Shown: piece by piece, positions 13,251-24,810 of the stretch | Position numbering within the stretch: position 1 is the first letter of the stretch | Layout of the letters: each line of letters begins with the position of its first letter | Origin: Magicicada septendecula | Taxonomy: Eukaryota; Arthropoda; Insecta; Hemiptera; Cicadidae | NCBI GenBank assembly: GCA_034769895.1 | Contig: CM068372.1 | Span: 238,538,343-238,602,342, forward strand | Direction: 5' to 3' | Length of the DNA stretch: 64,000 nucleotides | The notes under the pieces: generated by a model | The model's database searches: none | What the model saw: the letters and a program-made list of their open reading frames with translations, nothing else | Told to the model about the DNA's origin: nothing | Program-made: the position numbers and the translations under genes

Positions 13251-13449
13251 TTTTAATAATATGTGTTTAATATCTGGTCCGTAAGAGTAGTACCACATCT
13301 GCGTAAATAGTTAATTCCTGTGAAGACTACTCCCTAAGCAGTTAATTCCTGGACAGTTCATTCTTCCAAACTCCAAACTGGACAGTTAAGATTTCTGTCC
13401 AAATTCCAAACTGTTAAGCCATAGGCAGCTGAGCTTTCTAGTGACGATT

Positions 13450-13985
13450 TAAACATTTGCAGCTTTTCTATATCCCTTGTGTTTCATTTTTTGACACATA
13501 GTACAATTTTTAGTTCATCATTCATCCTATCCCAGTGCATCTTTAACATTTCTTTCATCATTAAATACATTAGTTGTGAATATTCGAAAATAGTTATAAT
13601 TGTTTGTACTTTTTGTGGAGTCTACGTGTAAATAAAATAAAAATAAAAGTAAAATAAAATAAATCTAAGATTTAATGAAATAAAAATTAAAGTAAGTTCA
13701 GCACTTTACGTAAAAAATACTGTTATTATCGAAATACAGACTACAAATGTATACTCAACTTTAGCATAAACAGTTATTGCTTGAACTTCGGGAAAAGGAA
13801 TTTGATCAATGGCTACAATAAAAGATGCGAATTATGCTGTACAATGTAGCCTAGGATAACATATTTGTACTGTATAGATTTTGTACAGTGTAGTAACGTA
13901 GAAACGACTTTTTATGACAAAATAAATGGCGTAACTCGACATCTTACTGTACTAATTTTTAAATGTTCGGTCAAACGGAAGCTAT
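13450..13985. repeat. Dispersed repeat, copy 1 (second copy at 23.5-24.0 kb)
   Basis: It aligns by eye with 23495-23957 in the same orientation. Shared blocks include aaacatttgcag, caactttag, tacaatgtagcct and the common right edge atgttcggtcaaacggaag. Divergence and small indels suggest an old family. No coding capacity, terminal repeats or RNA promoter boxes were recognised, so the class is unknown. Confidence 0.7.
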
Positions 13986-14525
13986 TGAAGCTAAAAAGAA
14001 ACGGAAATGTAGTGAGACATTCCTTAACCAGGCAAATAGACATAGGCCTATATACAGAAAGACAAACACCAAACGGACAAGTTAAAACTAAGAACTCGCT
14101 TCGATGGTTCAAAAAACCATCGCCCGCGGTTACATTTAGCCTGTAAAACATTTTTACGCAATAAATGTAATCAACGTCTGAACCCTTCGTGGTTTTCATC
14201 GTAAAAACAGAACGAGTTTTTGGTTCAACCGTACGTTTTACCCTAACACAAGAAAGTTCGCCTAATGCACGATGTGATATCCTTAGTAGGCTGACGCACA
14301 CACAATTTCCGAGCCTCGACAGTGAGAAACAATAATGCACTGATGCTACGTTGTACAAGGGTTTGAAACGTTAATCACAACGAACAATCAAATTAGTGAT
14401 GTTTATATAAGCTTCATCTGTTTTGACTAATTAGAACCTATTTAAAAAACACTAATAAATTTGCTCAGTTTAATAAATAAAACTAAAAAACTAATTTCAT
14501 CTGAATTGAAAGTAACGCATAAATA

Positions 14526-14528
<3 letters not shown>

Positions 14529-14568
<40 letters not shown>
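14529..14568. repeat. (AT)n microsatellite
   Basis: About 40 bp of uninterrupted AT. Confidence 0.95.
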
Positions 14569-14573
<5 letters not shown>

Positions 14574-14931
14574 CAATTCATAATAGCGTCCTATCAGAGC
14601 GTTATATGAAAACTATAGACGGTACGAGTGTAACGCCGTAAGAAAGAGAGAGAGAGCGTATAATCGCAGCCATCTCACTCTAACCACGTCACCGCTACGG
14701 TAGAATCCAGTTCAAACAGGTTATTTTACTCAAAGCGAATTATCAGTTCAACCTGCGATAACTTCAAAAGTTGTAAATATACGGCAATTCTGAAAACAGC
14801 ATTGTATTCAGCAAGAAAAGCTTTATAAGTAGCCGCAAGCTCAGTTAATATAATTAACAAGTAAAGAAGTTATACGGATGACGCACGCCAACAGGAATAA
14901 CGAGAGAATTATGCTACGTAGGAATAAGGTG

Positions 14932-15125
<194 letters not shown>

Positions 15126-15562
15126 TAAAGACCTAAGCAACAATATTCTGTGGTCAGATCTTCGGAAACACATTTGCAAATACCTGTAATCAATCGATTT
15201 GCAAATACAGGAAGTACGATTTTGACAAGAATTTCTATGCCGTTTGAAACCTGTCACGGAGTGTTTGAGCGACTTGTTTGAGATTGTCGAAACTGGAAAA
15301 ACGCATGATTTATTTGTACAACCAATCAGCTGCCCGTATTTAAAACAGACGCCAGCTAAAAGCGAGGGGTAACATCACTCTTCGTTCGGTACTTAAACAC
15401 ACTAGACGTGTATAATTCACATACAGAAATTTTTATATTACACAACAGTGCAAATTTAAGTTCTAATTCGAGAAGTAGTCCGCAGTGTAGATGAATTAAC
15501 AACATTCAGTAACACTAGCTGCGTAAAACAACCATTAATTAATTAATTAATTAATTAATCAG

Positions 15563-15708
15563 CCGTGAAGGACCTGTGCTACAGAAGGCTACAGCATCTG
15601 TAACTGTCAGGGCATCTTCCACAACAGTGATCAACCCATTCTTCTGTGCAACACCATCGAAAGGAGGACCTCTACAGATTCCTATCTTCGGTCAACGCAT
15701 CAAAACAG
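15563..15708 (+). CDS. Weak candidate internal exon
   Basis: A 146-base segment lies between a possible acceptor (ttaattaatcag at 15551-15562) and a good donor (ACA|GTAAGA at 15708/15709). Only one frame is open throughout; it reads roughly EGPVLQKATASVTVRASSTT at its start and GGPLQIPIFGQRIKT at its end. Base composition is more balanced than the flanks. The protein is not recognised. If joined to the 6-75 exon in phase it would hit a stop, so it would have to belong to another transcript. A frame of 48 codons can stay open by chance, hence low confidence. Confidence 0.22.
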
Positions 15709-16290
15709 TAAGAAATAGATTCATTGATCAATGATATAAGCGCTAAACAAATTAATAAAACAATAAACAATTTTAAAAAGACACTAAGAAAAGCACACAT
15801 TGTATTTTAACTATAAGATTAGTTCTAATATAGTATAAGAGTGTTGAATGGAAAGTGGTGTGTAGTATTGGACGTGCAAATTATTGCAGACCTGTTCTTT
15901 AGCACTGGTTTGGGAGATAGAAATCTCTTAATCAAACCAGATAAGAGCTATAGGTCGTTTGAGCGTCTTAATCATTACTTTCCACACTCACTCAATAATT
16001 ATAAGGTTAGGGTAGAATTACGTCCTACCTTTAATAAATTTAAAAATCATTGATTAAACATTAAATATAATAATCAAGAAAATCTTAAAGTGTTATTTGT
16101 AACGATTCCCCTTGAAAACCACAATCACTGAACGAATCCTGAGAAAGTGTCTCCATGCGCTGAGCTAAGCTGAAACCGTGTCATTTGTATCTGGGATTTG
16201 TTCTGGCGCCCAGGTAAAGTAAAATCACGGGTAACTTTTTATCTAACATCACAAATATTAGATAATAGTGTTAGACGAAAGGGAGCGTTG

Positions 16291-16342
<52 letters not shown>

Positions 16343-17873
16343 GCTGTAAAAATGAACAACAGTACATAAGAATAAAATAATAATTTCAGAAAAATCAAAG
16401 GTATAAATTTAATAATATTTTGAACATATGGTAGAATTCTAACCAAAAACTGATTAATTATTCATGACAAACATAGAGGTAAACTCAAGTATTGGAACGG
16501 TATGATACAGAAGAGCATGAAGAAAATATATGTTGACAATTATTATAATAAAATTAAAATAAACATTAAAATAAAACTAAAGGGTAATAAGATTATAATA
16601 TAATAGATACAAATTAGAATGAAAAATATAAAAATCAGATAAATGTATTTAATAATAATTAGTAAAATTATATATGTTGTTAGGAGTAAGATTTTGAAAA
16701 TATGTGACAAATTTAGTGAGTTATCATGATGGCAAAGGTAGATTGTTATAATTGAATTGTGTTGGAATGTAAGAAAATTTGTTGAGTTTAATTTTATATT
16801 TAATAGAACACACATCAGACAGGAAGATTCTGTGAATAAGTCTAATTCTATTTTTCATCTTATACACATCTCTGTGAGAGGTAAAGTAACTCAATTAGTA
16901 TAAATAATAATAAAAAGAAAAGAATTAATATTGTAACCTATCTTGGATCTATAAGCCAAAGAAAAATAATTTACTTTGAATGTGTAACGAAGTGTATAAA
17001 ATATTGGAATTAAAAGAAGGTTAATAAAGAATAAAAATAACAGAAGATTTAACTAGTAAATATTGGAAATAACTTTATAAACAAAATAATCCTATTAAGA
17101 GCGACATCTATGCTGGTGCCAAATTGTAAAGGAACTACAAGAGTACAAGACTTGAACCTATGGCAGTTTTGAAAAGCTGAGAATTGAACGATCCGCATGT
17201 CCACGGTATATTCTCTTATTATAATTTCTTCAAATTTTGTTAACAAGAGTTAATTGGTACTGACTAAAGAAAGTAATTAACCATTCTCCATATTAAATAA
17301 TATAAATCGAAACATTCGTTGTCTACCCTGAAACAGAGTTTTTCATGATCATATGTTAACATAAACAACACTTAAAAAATTATTCAAATACTAAAATAAT
17401 ATAGACAACGCGTACTGATCGCCCAGATAAAGGGGCAATTACTATAGCAGACAGAAACAAATATAATAAGAAAAGATAACAGTACAATATATATATATAT
17501 ATTTCAAATACTATATAAGTAGTATATAGTTGAGAGTTTTAGACTAATCCCACTTTTCCTAGATTTCCGAAAACATTTTTTTCTATTAATTTCCATCAAC
17601 ATTTCATATCCATTTTGTAATTTCTCATACGACCCTGGTTCCAATGTTTTAATAAAGGCGTAGATTCTCATTAGGAAACCAACTTTTGTATATAAAGATT
17701 AACAAAATAGTCGTTTTCCCACATACTGAACTTCCATGTATTAATGGAAAGATACTGAACCTTAATGGAAGGATGAATAATTGATTTTTCATTAATATCA
17801 TCATTTTGATCATAAACTAGTAATGTTAAAATTGTCTTTCTGATTTTCTTTCCCACTTAAATTTAATAATATT
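15709..17873. other. AT-rich spacer
   Basis: Holds (TA)n at 16293-16337, a short (AT)n at 17488-17503 and an A-rich tract at 16530-17060. The ORF at 15841-16053 (+) has no recognisable domain. No gene is supported. Confidence 0.5.
16293..16337. repeat. (TA)n microsatellite
   Basis: About 45 bp of pure TA repeat. Confidence 0.95.
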
Positions 17874-18769
17874 GGTATGGAGAACCATACATGACTTCGA
17901 TGTTCTAAGATTTATATTTAAAATCATTTAGGCCTACTTCAATTCGGTTTGATCATTTCTAAACAAATATCCACACCCTCAAACTATTTTCCACTATTTA
18001 TTGACATTTTTGTTATTATGGGGTAGTCGTTTAATATAATGTTAATTTCAAGTCACTTTATTTATAAAAATTAGGTACTTTATTTTTATAAAGAAACTGA
18101 ACTACGCAGATAATCATCCCTTCTCCTCAACCGATCCCCACTATTAATGATATTTACACTTACATAGAGTAATAGTTTTATGATATGTAATTGCTAAGGT
18201 ATCTTATCCTTCAAAATTAAATACTCGTACTTTACTTGATATCAGTAAAGTAATTTTTAAAAAATCACCCCCTCTCCCTTCAAGTACCTTCTTCCATTTA
18301 TAGATATCTCATTTACCATTTTATAGTGGATTAATATGACTTTATTTTCGGGGCACTTATTTATCAAAATTAAGTACTATACTCTTGCTAAACACAAAGC
18401 AATGAAGGTAAACTACCCCTCCTCCTTGACCGAACAACCCCATTTTTGATATTTACACTTTTATTGAGTAACAGTTTCATTATATGTAATTATTAAGGTA
18501 TCTTATCCTTCGAAATGAAGTACCGTACTTTATTTGTCATCAGAAAGATAATTTTCAAAAATTTACCCCCTCCTCCATTAACTAACTTTGTCATTTATAG
18601 ATATTTCATCTAACTTTCTACAGTGATTTATTATGATCTTCTTTTCAGGATACTTTATCAAAATTGATACTTTGCTCTTGATAAAAAAAACAAATTTAAG
18701 TTTATTGCCTGGTAACGAAATTATTGTATTTTTAACAATTACCATTGTTTGATAAAGTTTAAATGTATT

Positions 18770-20490
18770 ACTTCCATATTCCTTAAGGAATGGAAGTATG
18801 GTGATGGCAAAAAAAATCGTGTTCGAGATTATTGCAGATTCTGATTCTACTACACTCAAAACATGAAAAAAAGTCGTTTTCCGAAAAGTGTCTGTGTGTG
18901 TGTCTGTGTGTCTGTCTATCTGTGTGTCTATGTGTAGATTTTTTTTCTATGGCAAACGATAACTGCCGCAAATTCAAACAGAATCAAATAATTTTTTGCA
19001 TACAGCCCTGATTTGTAGAGTACTCACGACCTATTGTTTTTGGTGAAGATCGGTTGAGGGAAAGGGGTAGTTTACCTGCAACGGTTTTTTTTTTATCAAG
19101 GGAAATTTTTTTTTTTGGCAAACGATAACAGCCGCAAATTCAAACAGAATCAAATAATGTTTCGCATACAGCCCTGAATTGTAGAGTTCTCAAGACCTAT
19201 TGTTTTTGGTGAAGATCGGTTAAGGGAAAGGGGTAGTTTACCTGTAACATTTTATGTTTTAACAAGGGTATTTCCTATGGCAAACGATAACAGCCGCAAA
19301 TTCAAACAGAATCAAAAGATTATTTGCATACAGCCCTAAATTGTAGAGTTCTCAAGACCTATTGTTTTTGGTGAAGATCGGTTAAGGGAAAGGGGTAGTT
19401 TACCTACAACGTTTTTTTAACAAGGGTATTTTCTATGGCAAACGATAACAGCCGCAAATTCAAACAGAATCAAATAATGTTTTGCATACATCAGTGAATT
19501 GTAGAGGACTCAAGGCCTTTAGATTTTGGTGAAGATCGGTTAAGGGGAAGGGGTAGTTTACCTGCAACCTTTTACGTTTTAACAAGAGTAAAGTACTTGA
19601 AAATTTATTTAAACTTTTTGAAACAATGATAATTGTTGAAAATAAAATAATTTTGTTGCCAGGTAACAAAAATAAAGTCATTTTGATTATAAAATATAAA
19701 TATTTACAACAAGAAAAGAATTTTCAGTTTTCAAAATTTAAATATATTTTTATAAAACAATGGGTTCTTCATTGAGGTGGGGACCATGTCACTCACTCCA
19801 TCTCAAGCCTCTCCCATTTTGCAGAAAAAGAGGACCCTGTCAAGGCTGATACTTTGACGACAGTGACGGGGCTTTCCACCAAATTCAGCAGAGTGACAGG
19901 TAGGCCCAACTCTGATTGGCTCCTCAGATTTCCCCAGCGTTAGTAGGTTCTATGAAAATATTTTATTTCAAAAATGATTTTAAATATAAATCTTAGATAT
20001 GTTTTATAAATCTCATGTTTTATGTTTTAACATGGGTAATTTTTTATATGACGAACCATAACTGCCGTAAATTCAAACAGAATCAAATAATTTTTTACAT
20101 ATGTGCCTGAGCTATAGATAACTCAATGTCTGTTGATTTTGGTGAAGATCGGTTACGGGGAAAGGGCGGTTTACCTGAAACATTTTTTGTTGTAACATGA
20201 GTAAAGTACTTAATTTTGATAAAGTATCCTGATAAGATCTTAATAATCCACTGTAGAAACGTAGATGAAATATCTATAAATGAAGAGGCTAGTTGAACGG
20301 GCTGGGGGTAATTTTCTATAAATCAAAATTATAGTTGAAGGGGGAGGGGATAATTTTTTTTTATATGTGTACTACGTTATTGGCAACAAAGAAGTATTTT
20401 TTTGTTAAAATTCCTTCCCTGGCTGTTTGGCTGAAAATGATTTTAAATATAAATCTTAGAATATGGAAGTCATGTATGGTTCTCCATACC
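18770..20490 (+). mobile_element. HINE/DINE-1-like element inserted in another copy
   Basis: Starts with the 5' hairpin-forming segment ACTTCCATATTCC at 18770. A conserved block of about 110 bp follows (cgtgttcgagattattgcag, then aaaacatgaaaaaaagtcg), then a GTCT/GT microsatellite at 18888-18935 and tandem central units starting near 18951, 19119, 19280 and 19440. It ends with the 3' subterminal repeat (ATGGAAGTCATG) and hairpin TATGGTTCTCCATACC at 20490. A GC-richer segment of unknown origin (about 19758-19945) and a further, diverged unit near 20045 make this copy longer than its relatives. No protein-coding capacity. Confidence 0.65.
18951..19600 (+). repeat. Central tandem repeat array, about 160-168 bp units
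   Basis: Four units share the order ggcaaacgataacagccgca, caaacagaatcaaata, gaattgtagag, then gaagatcggttaagggaaag and ggggtagtttacctgcaac. Spacing between successive units is 160-168 bp. The same unit recurs at 33.6, 34.9, 59.5 and, as five copies, 60.7-61.5 kb. Confidence 0.85.
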
Positions 20491-20680
20491 GACATTTTTT
20501 TATTTAAATTTGTAAACTCATTAAATCAGTAGCAAAAGGTAAATAACGTTGCAGGTAAACTACCCCTCCCCCTTAACCGATCTTCACCGAAATCCTTGCC
20601 TCTACTACTCAGGTACATACGCAAAAAATTATTTGATTGTGTTTGAATTTGCGGCAGTTATCGTTCGCCATAGAAAAAAT

Positions 20681-20683
<3 letters not shown>

Positions 20684-20771
<88 letters not shown>
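20684..20771. repeat. (AC)n microsatellite inside the minus-strand HINE
   Basis: About 88 bp of pure AC. It occupies the position where other copies have the GTCT/GT microsatellite, so it is an expanded form of that internal segment. Confidence 0.95.
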
Positions 20772-20773
<2 letters not shown>

Positions 20774-20879
20774 TTTTCATGTTTTGAGGGTAGTACAATC
20801 AGAATCAGCCCTTATCTCGAACACGATTTTTTTCGCGATCACCATACTCCATTTCCTTATGGAACATGAAAGTGAAAAT

Positions 20880-23330
20880 AAAACTGTTCAGATTGACTGG
20901 ACATAAATCACTATGAAATTGGCCTTAGAGAATCCAATTCATCTGTATAAAGATATAAATTATGGTCTTGGATTAGATTTTACTCAGATACCTTTATAGC
21001 AAATGTCGATCAAGAACTTACAAATTCATTCTGATTACAAATTGGAGAGAGAGGTCTTACTTTTACACTCTTCCAAGGCCAGCATTTAATTGAAGATACT
21101 GAAAACAGATTTAGAGAATGTTTGAAAACTTGTATTGATTTAATGGAGAAGGAAGCAAAGAAACAATACAATGTAAATGACTTTAAAATAAACATAAATG
21201 TTGACATGAAATTAGTTATTAAATCACCAATGGCTGAGAATTTATCGTATTTAATAGGGTTTGATGGAAAGCAAATGAAAAAAACTGGAACAGAGATGCA
21301 AAAGTTAAGACCATTTGATGGTATTGTAATTCACTGTAATTTAGTTGAGCCTTTTATAACGAATCACTCAATAGATATCTGAAGCATAAAGAAACAGAAA
21401 TATTGTATTAGTTTTTTCTAAATGCTGCTTATCATTCTAAAATAAGTGAGAAGCCAAATGAAATTCATTACAGACCAATTAGAAAAGACATAAAATGGTT
21501 TAAAGGTATAATTACTACTCAAGATAAAAAAGATAATTTTTATTGAAAAATGTTGGTGCTAGTATTGAACTTAAATTTGAAAGGTTTGTAACTCATTTCA
21601 ATAAATATTTATACCTTAATTTTTATGAGAATTTTTTATAATAAATGAGTAATTTGGAAGAATCAATTTGCTATCATAAATGTCAAAAGAGAACTAAAAA
21701 TTTTAATCCACAAATAGTTCAAACTAATAATAGTTTATATAGAATAGTTGCTCAGTAGTCAGTATGTAAAACTGGTAAAAGTACATTTATAAAGAATCCA
21801 TAAATAAAAATTAAACTAACAATTAAATTGACTATAAAAGAAAAAGAAATTAAAGATAATGAAATACATACACCAATTAGACAAAACTTTCCTAAAAGGA
21901 AAATAATATCTTTAGGAACTAATGATTTATGGGCTGCTGATCTTGTTATAATGTCCAATTATGGTGATCAAAATCATAACTACAAGTTCATGTTAAATGC
22001 GATTGATACATTTTCAAAATATGTTTGGCTACAACCATTAAAAATTTTTAAAAATGGATCAGATGTTTCTAAAGCATTTGAAATTATAATACAAGATGCA
22101 CTTAAAATAGGTTATACATCACTGAATTTATTACGGACTTGAAAAAAAAATTAATTCATTAATGAAAAAGTATAAGATAAAATTGTATAATACTGGGAAT
22201 GAAGAAAAGAGTGGAATTATAGAAAGATTTAATAGAACATTGAATAACAAATTAAAAGAATTATTTGAAATAATTAAAAAAATTGATAGATTGATAACAT
22301 ACGAAAAATAGTAAAAGGTTACAACAATACTAACAACAGAACTATAAACATGGAACCAGTTGAAGTAAATAAGAAGAATGATGAATCTAAATGTATTGAC
22401 GTAATAATTATGATTCCTGTACAAAAATAATTAAACGCAGATTTTTAATTGGCGATAGAGGTAGAATTCCTGCTTTCAAAAAAAATCATTTGAAAATACA
22501 TATTCTAATAATTGGACTAAAGAAATATTTCTTGTTAGCGAAATAAATGTTATTAATCCTATAACTTATAAAGTAAATATTTAAATAATAAAGAAATTAC
22601 CGCAGTTTTTACGAATATGAATTAAAGAAATCGGCTTTATAATATTGTAAATATTATGAATGCAGGCTCATACAGTTTTCATTAGTTTTTTCCATATTAG
22701 ACTAACTACCGTGTGAGTCATCATAGCACAGATAAGTGACCTTAATGTGACCTTCACATCGCTGATGACACACATATGTAACTGCTTTTTTTTATAGTGT
22801 TAAGCACATACTTGTTTATACATGCATTATATTGTCTGGACAACTCAATTAAATATTATAGAAAATAATGTAGTACATATTTGGAAAGATACTATACTAA
22901 ATTTAACTTTTTATTTAAAGTAAGTGATTATCCTCTTGTACGAACAAGATATCCAATTGAACCTGAAACAGAATCAAGTTTAACAGAGAAAAGAGGCTTA
23001 GATGATGAAAAGTCTACTTTAGACTAAGTTTATGAAGAAACTATTCCACTAAGGCTGCAATGTCCATAAGCTAAATATGTAATTCCATCTCCTAAGAGAA
23101 CTCTTTTTATCATCACTGAATGTTAGTTCTTTCTTGTTCACAGCTTCGGTATAAATTATGTCTTTCTTTGATCTCATTGTACTTTGACTTCTAATTAGAT
23201 CTTCCTTAGCTTCCAGAATTCTGTTATAATCATCAAAGTTTACATTTTTTTTGTAACACATTTTTTACGCCTTTTGCTTTCTTTGAAATTTTTTTCACCA
23301 GAATCCACGACATAAATTTTATCAGCATTA
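20880..23330. mobile_element. Polinton/Maverick fossil
   Basis: Fossil of a Polinton-type element. Parts seen: an integrase core-like portion at about 21780-22430 (+), recognisable by LWAADLV and by IDTFSKYVW, typical of the retroviral-type integrase of Polintons; a portion at about 20900-21640 (+) resembling a structural protein that Polintons encode, with LIGFDGK and a 'CNLVEPF' segment; and minus-strand portions near 23049-23261 with the DDK...SLRRW pattern of another Polinton reading frame. Gene order on both strands fits the family. It is clearly broken, with many breaks, and is probably old. Terminal inverted repeats were not found. It abuts the HINE element ending at 20873. Confidence 0.65.
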
Positions 23331-23494
23331 ACATTCTGGTCTTAGTGCTATGGATTCTGAAAGATGTGCTTCAACATAACTTTATCAAAGTAACACAACA
23401 ATATCTTTATACATTTAGTTGGTTTCCACGACATTTATTTATTTTTTTTTAAGGTTTCCATCTTCGGAACCACAGGCAACTCTAGTTACTATTG
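23331..23494. other. Short AT-rich spacer
   Basis: Between the Polinton fossil and the dispersed repeat. Nothing recognised. Confidence 0.4.
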
Positions 23495-23957
23495 ATATAA
23501 ACATTTGCAGATATGTTATATTTTTCTTCTCTTATTCCGTATCCCTGAGTACAGTGTACACTTTTTCATTCTTCCTGTAGGACATCTTTTAGTTATCAAT
23601 ATTCCCAAATAGTTATATTTATTTATATTTTTTTATGAATTCTTACGTATTAACAAAATAAAAATAAGTTAAGCAGTTTATGTAAAAAAAAACTATAATC
23701 CAGATACCGCAGACTAAAAAAAAATAAGTATACGCAACTTTAGTATAAGCAGTTATTGCTATAACATCAGAAAAAGGAATTTAATCAATAGATGCAATAA
23801 AAGATACGAATTACGCTGTACAATGTAGCCTACGATAACGTATTTGTACTATAGTTACTGTACAGTGTAGTAACGTTCATGACAAGCAATAAATCGCGTA
23901 ACCCAAGGTCTTAGTGCACTAATTTCTAAATGTTCGGTCAAACGGAAGTTTTGATGT
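23495..23957. repeat. Dispersed repeat, copy 2
   Basis: Same orientation and block order as 13450-13985, including aaacatttgcag, caactttag, tgtacaatgtagcct and the shared edge atgttcggtcaaacggaag. It lies between the Polinton fossil and a Helitron fragment. Class unknown. Confidence 0.7.
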
Positions 23958-24044
23958 TATACCTTTAAAACTATAAAAAAAAAAATCGGCGGGGGCTGTG
24001 TCGCAGCCACGGCCGCAAATCTTCAGAACGTAGAATACGCCTGT

Positions 24045-24810
24045 GTGCTTTAGGGTTGCTAATGTGTTATGAATAAAACATCAAAAATATACTGCAGGAA
24101 TGGATAAATGTACAGTTCCGATGCCGCTAAATAGCTTTTGTTTATTTACTTGTTACTATGGTAATTAATTCTGGTCTTGTTGACATCTTTAGTAGTATTA
24201 TTTAATATATTTCATTACTTATTCATTGCATCATCAGAAATACGTATAAACATACATTTTATAATCGCTTAAGACAATTACAAAATATATAGACGTATCT
24301 GTATAAAAAATTACAAAATATATCAATACAACAGCATAGTCAAACATTAATAAAGTATAGTTCCGATGCCGCTAAATATCATTTGTTTATTTACTTGTTA
24401 CTATGGTAATTAATTCTGGTCTCCATGGTGTTGCAACGGCATCACTTTAACAGCCACTATCTTTACGTCCATCTGGAACCACAGTCTATCACAAACGTCA
24501 CACGCGTGTCCAAATTCATTATTAAAGAATGTTTTGTGGATGTGCTTTGTAGCTAACTGCCACGTTTTGCTGAATTCGATCGGCTGATACACTTGCGAAG
24601 TCGGGCGCTCTTCCTCATCCAACTCGACTTCAGTATTTATTTCAAAGTCTTTTAAGCGTTGTCGGTAAATCCTCTGACGTTCGGCATTGGTCATTTTGGG
24701 TTTTTTGAATTCCCCATGATTTTCTCTACTCTCCTGTATGCGTTTACGATACTTTTGAGCACGTTTAGCATCCATATACCGCAACATTTTGTCCGAACAC
24801 ACAATTTTTA
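24045..24810 (-). mobile_element. Helitron fragment with helicase N-terminus
   Basis: The left half (about 24070-24435) is homologous to the interior of the Helitron at 3809-4903, including two copies of the ccgatgccgctaaata motif near 24119 and 24367. The right half is the coding piece described separately. The arrangement suggests an internal deletion joining the start of the helicase gene to the element's 3' region. Neither the TC nor the CTAG end was located, so limits are approximate. Confidence 0.65.
24410..24802 (-). pseudogene. Rep/helicase (PIF1-type) N-terminal fragment of a Helitron
   Basis: A 130-codon frame starting at ATG 24802. It begins with a lysine- and arginine-rich region (KRAQKYRKRIQ, then MTNAERQRIYRQRLK), followed by an acidic stretch (VELDEEERP). 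It ends with the characteristic segment FNNEFGHACDVCDRLWF, the conserved N-terminal cysteine motif of arthropod Helitron helicases. Full-length proteins exceed 1000 residues and continue into Rep (HUH) and PIF1 helicase domains; none of that is present. After the motif the frame runs into the family's non-coding 3' sequence. The fragment is not expected to be functional. Confidence 0.7.

Larger units (their letters stand above)
17874..20873 (-). mobile_element. HINE/DINE-1-like element on the minus strand, split by a second copy
   Basis: The minus-strand 5' end is at 20873 (ACTTTCATGTTCC, subterminal repeat). An (AC/GT)n tract and one central unit follow, then the copy is interrupted by the plus-strand element at 18770-20490. 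It resumes from 18769 downward with the family's 3' half: two spaced blocks containing 'ggataagatacctta' and 'agatatctataaatg', then GAACATCGAAGT and a hairpin ending at 17874 (TATGGTTCTCCATACC). The order of blocks equals that of the copy at 59063-60490. Structure and orientation are seen in the sequence; the Helentron link is by comparison with the known DINE-1 plan. Confidence 0.65.

Noticed and set aside
18951-19600. Regular repeats considered as a CRISPR array
   Set aside because: Units are about 165 bp with no short-repeat and unique-spacer structure, and the DNA is eukaryotic. They are central units of a transposable element.
19460-19681. Recurring short ORF with 'YPFPLTDLHQN' on the minus strand
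   Set aside because: It recurs wherever the HINE central unit recurs, with varying frames and stops, so it reflects repeat sequence rather than a conserved protein.
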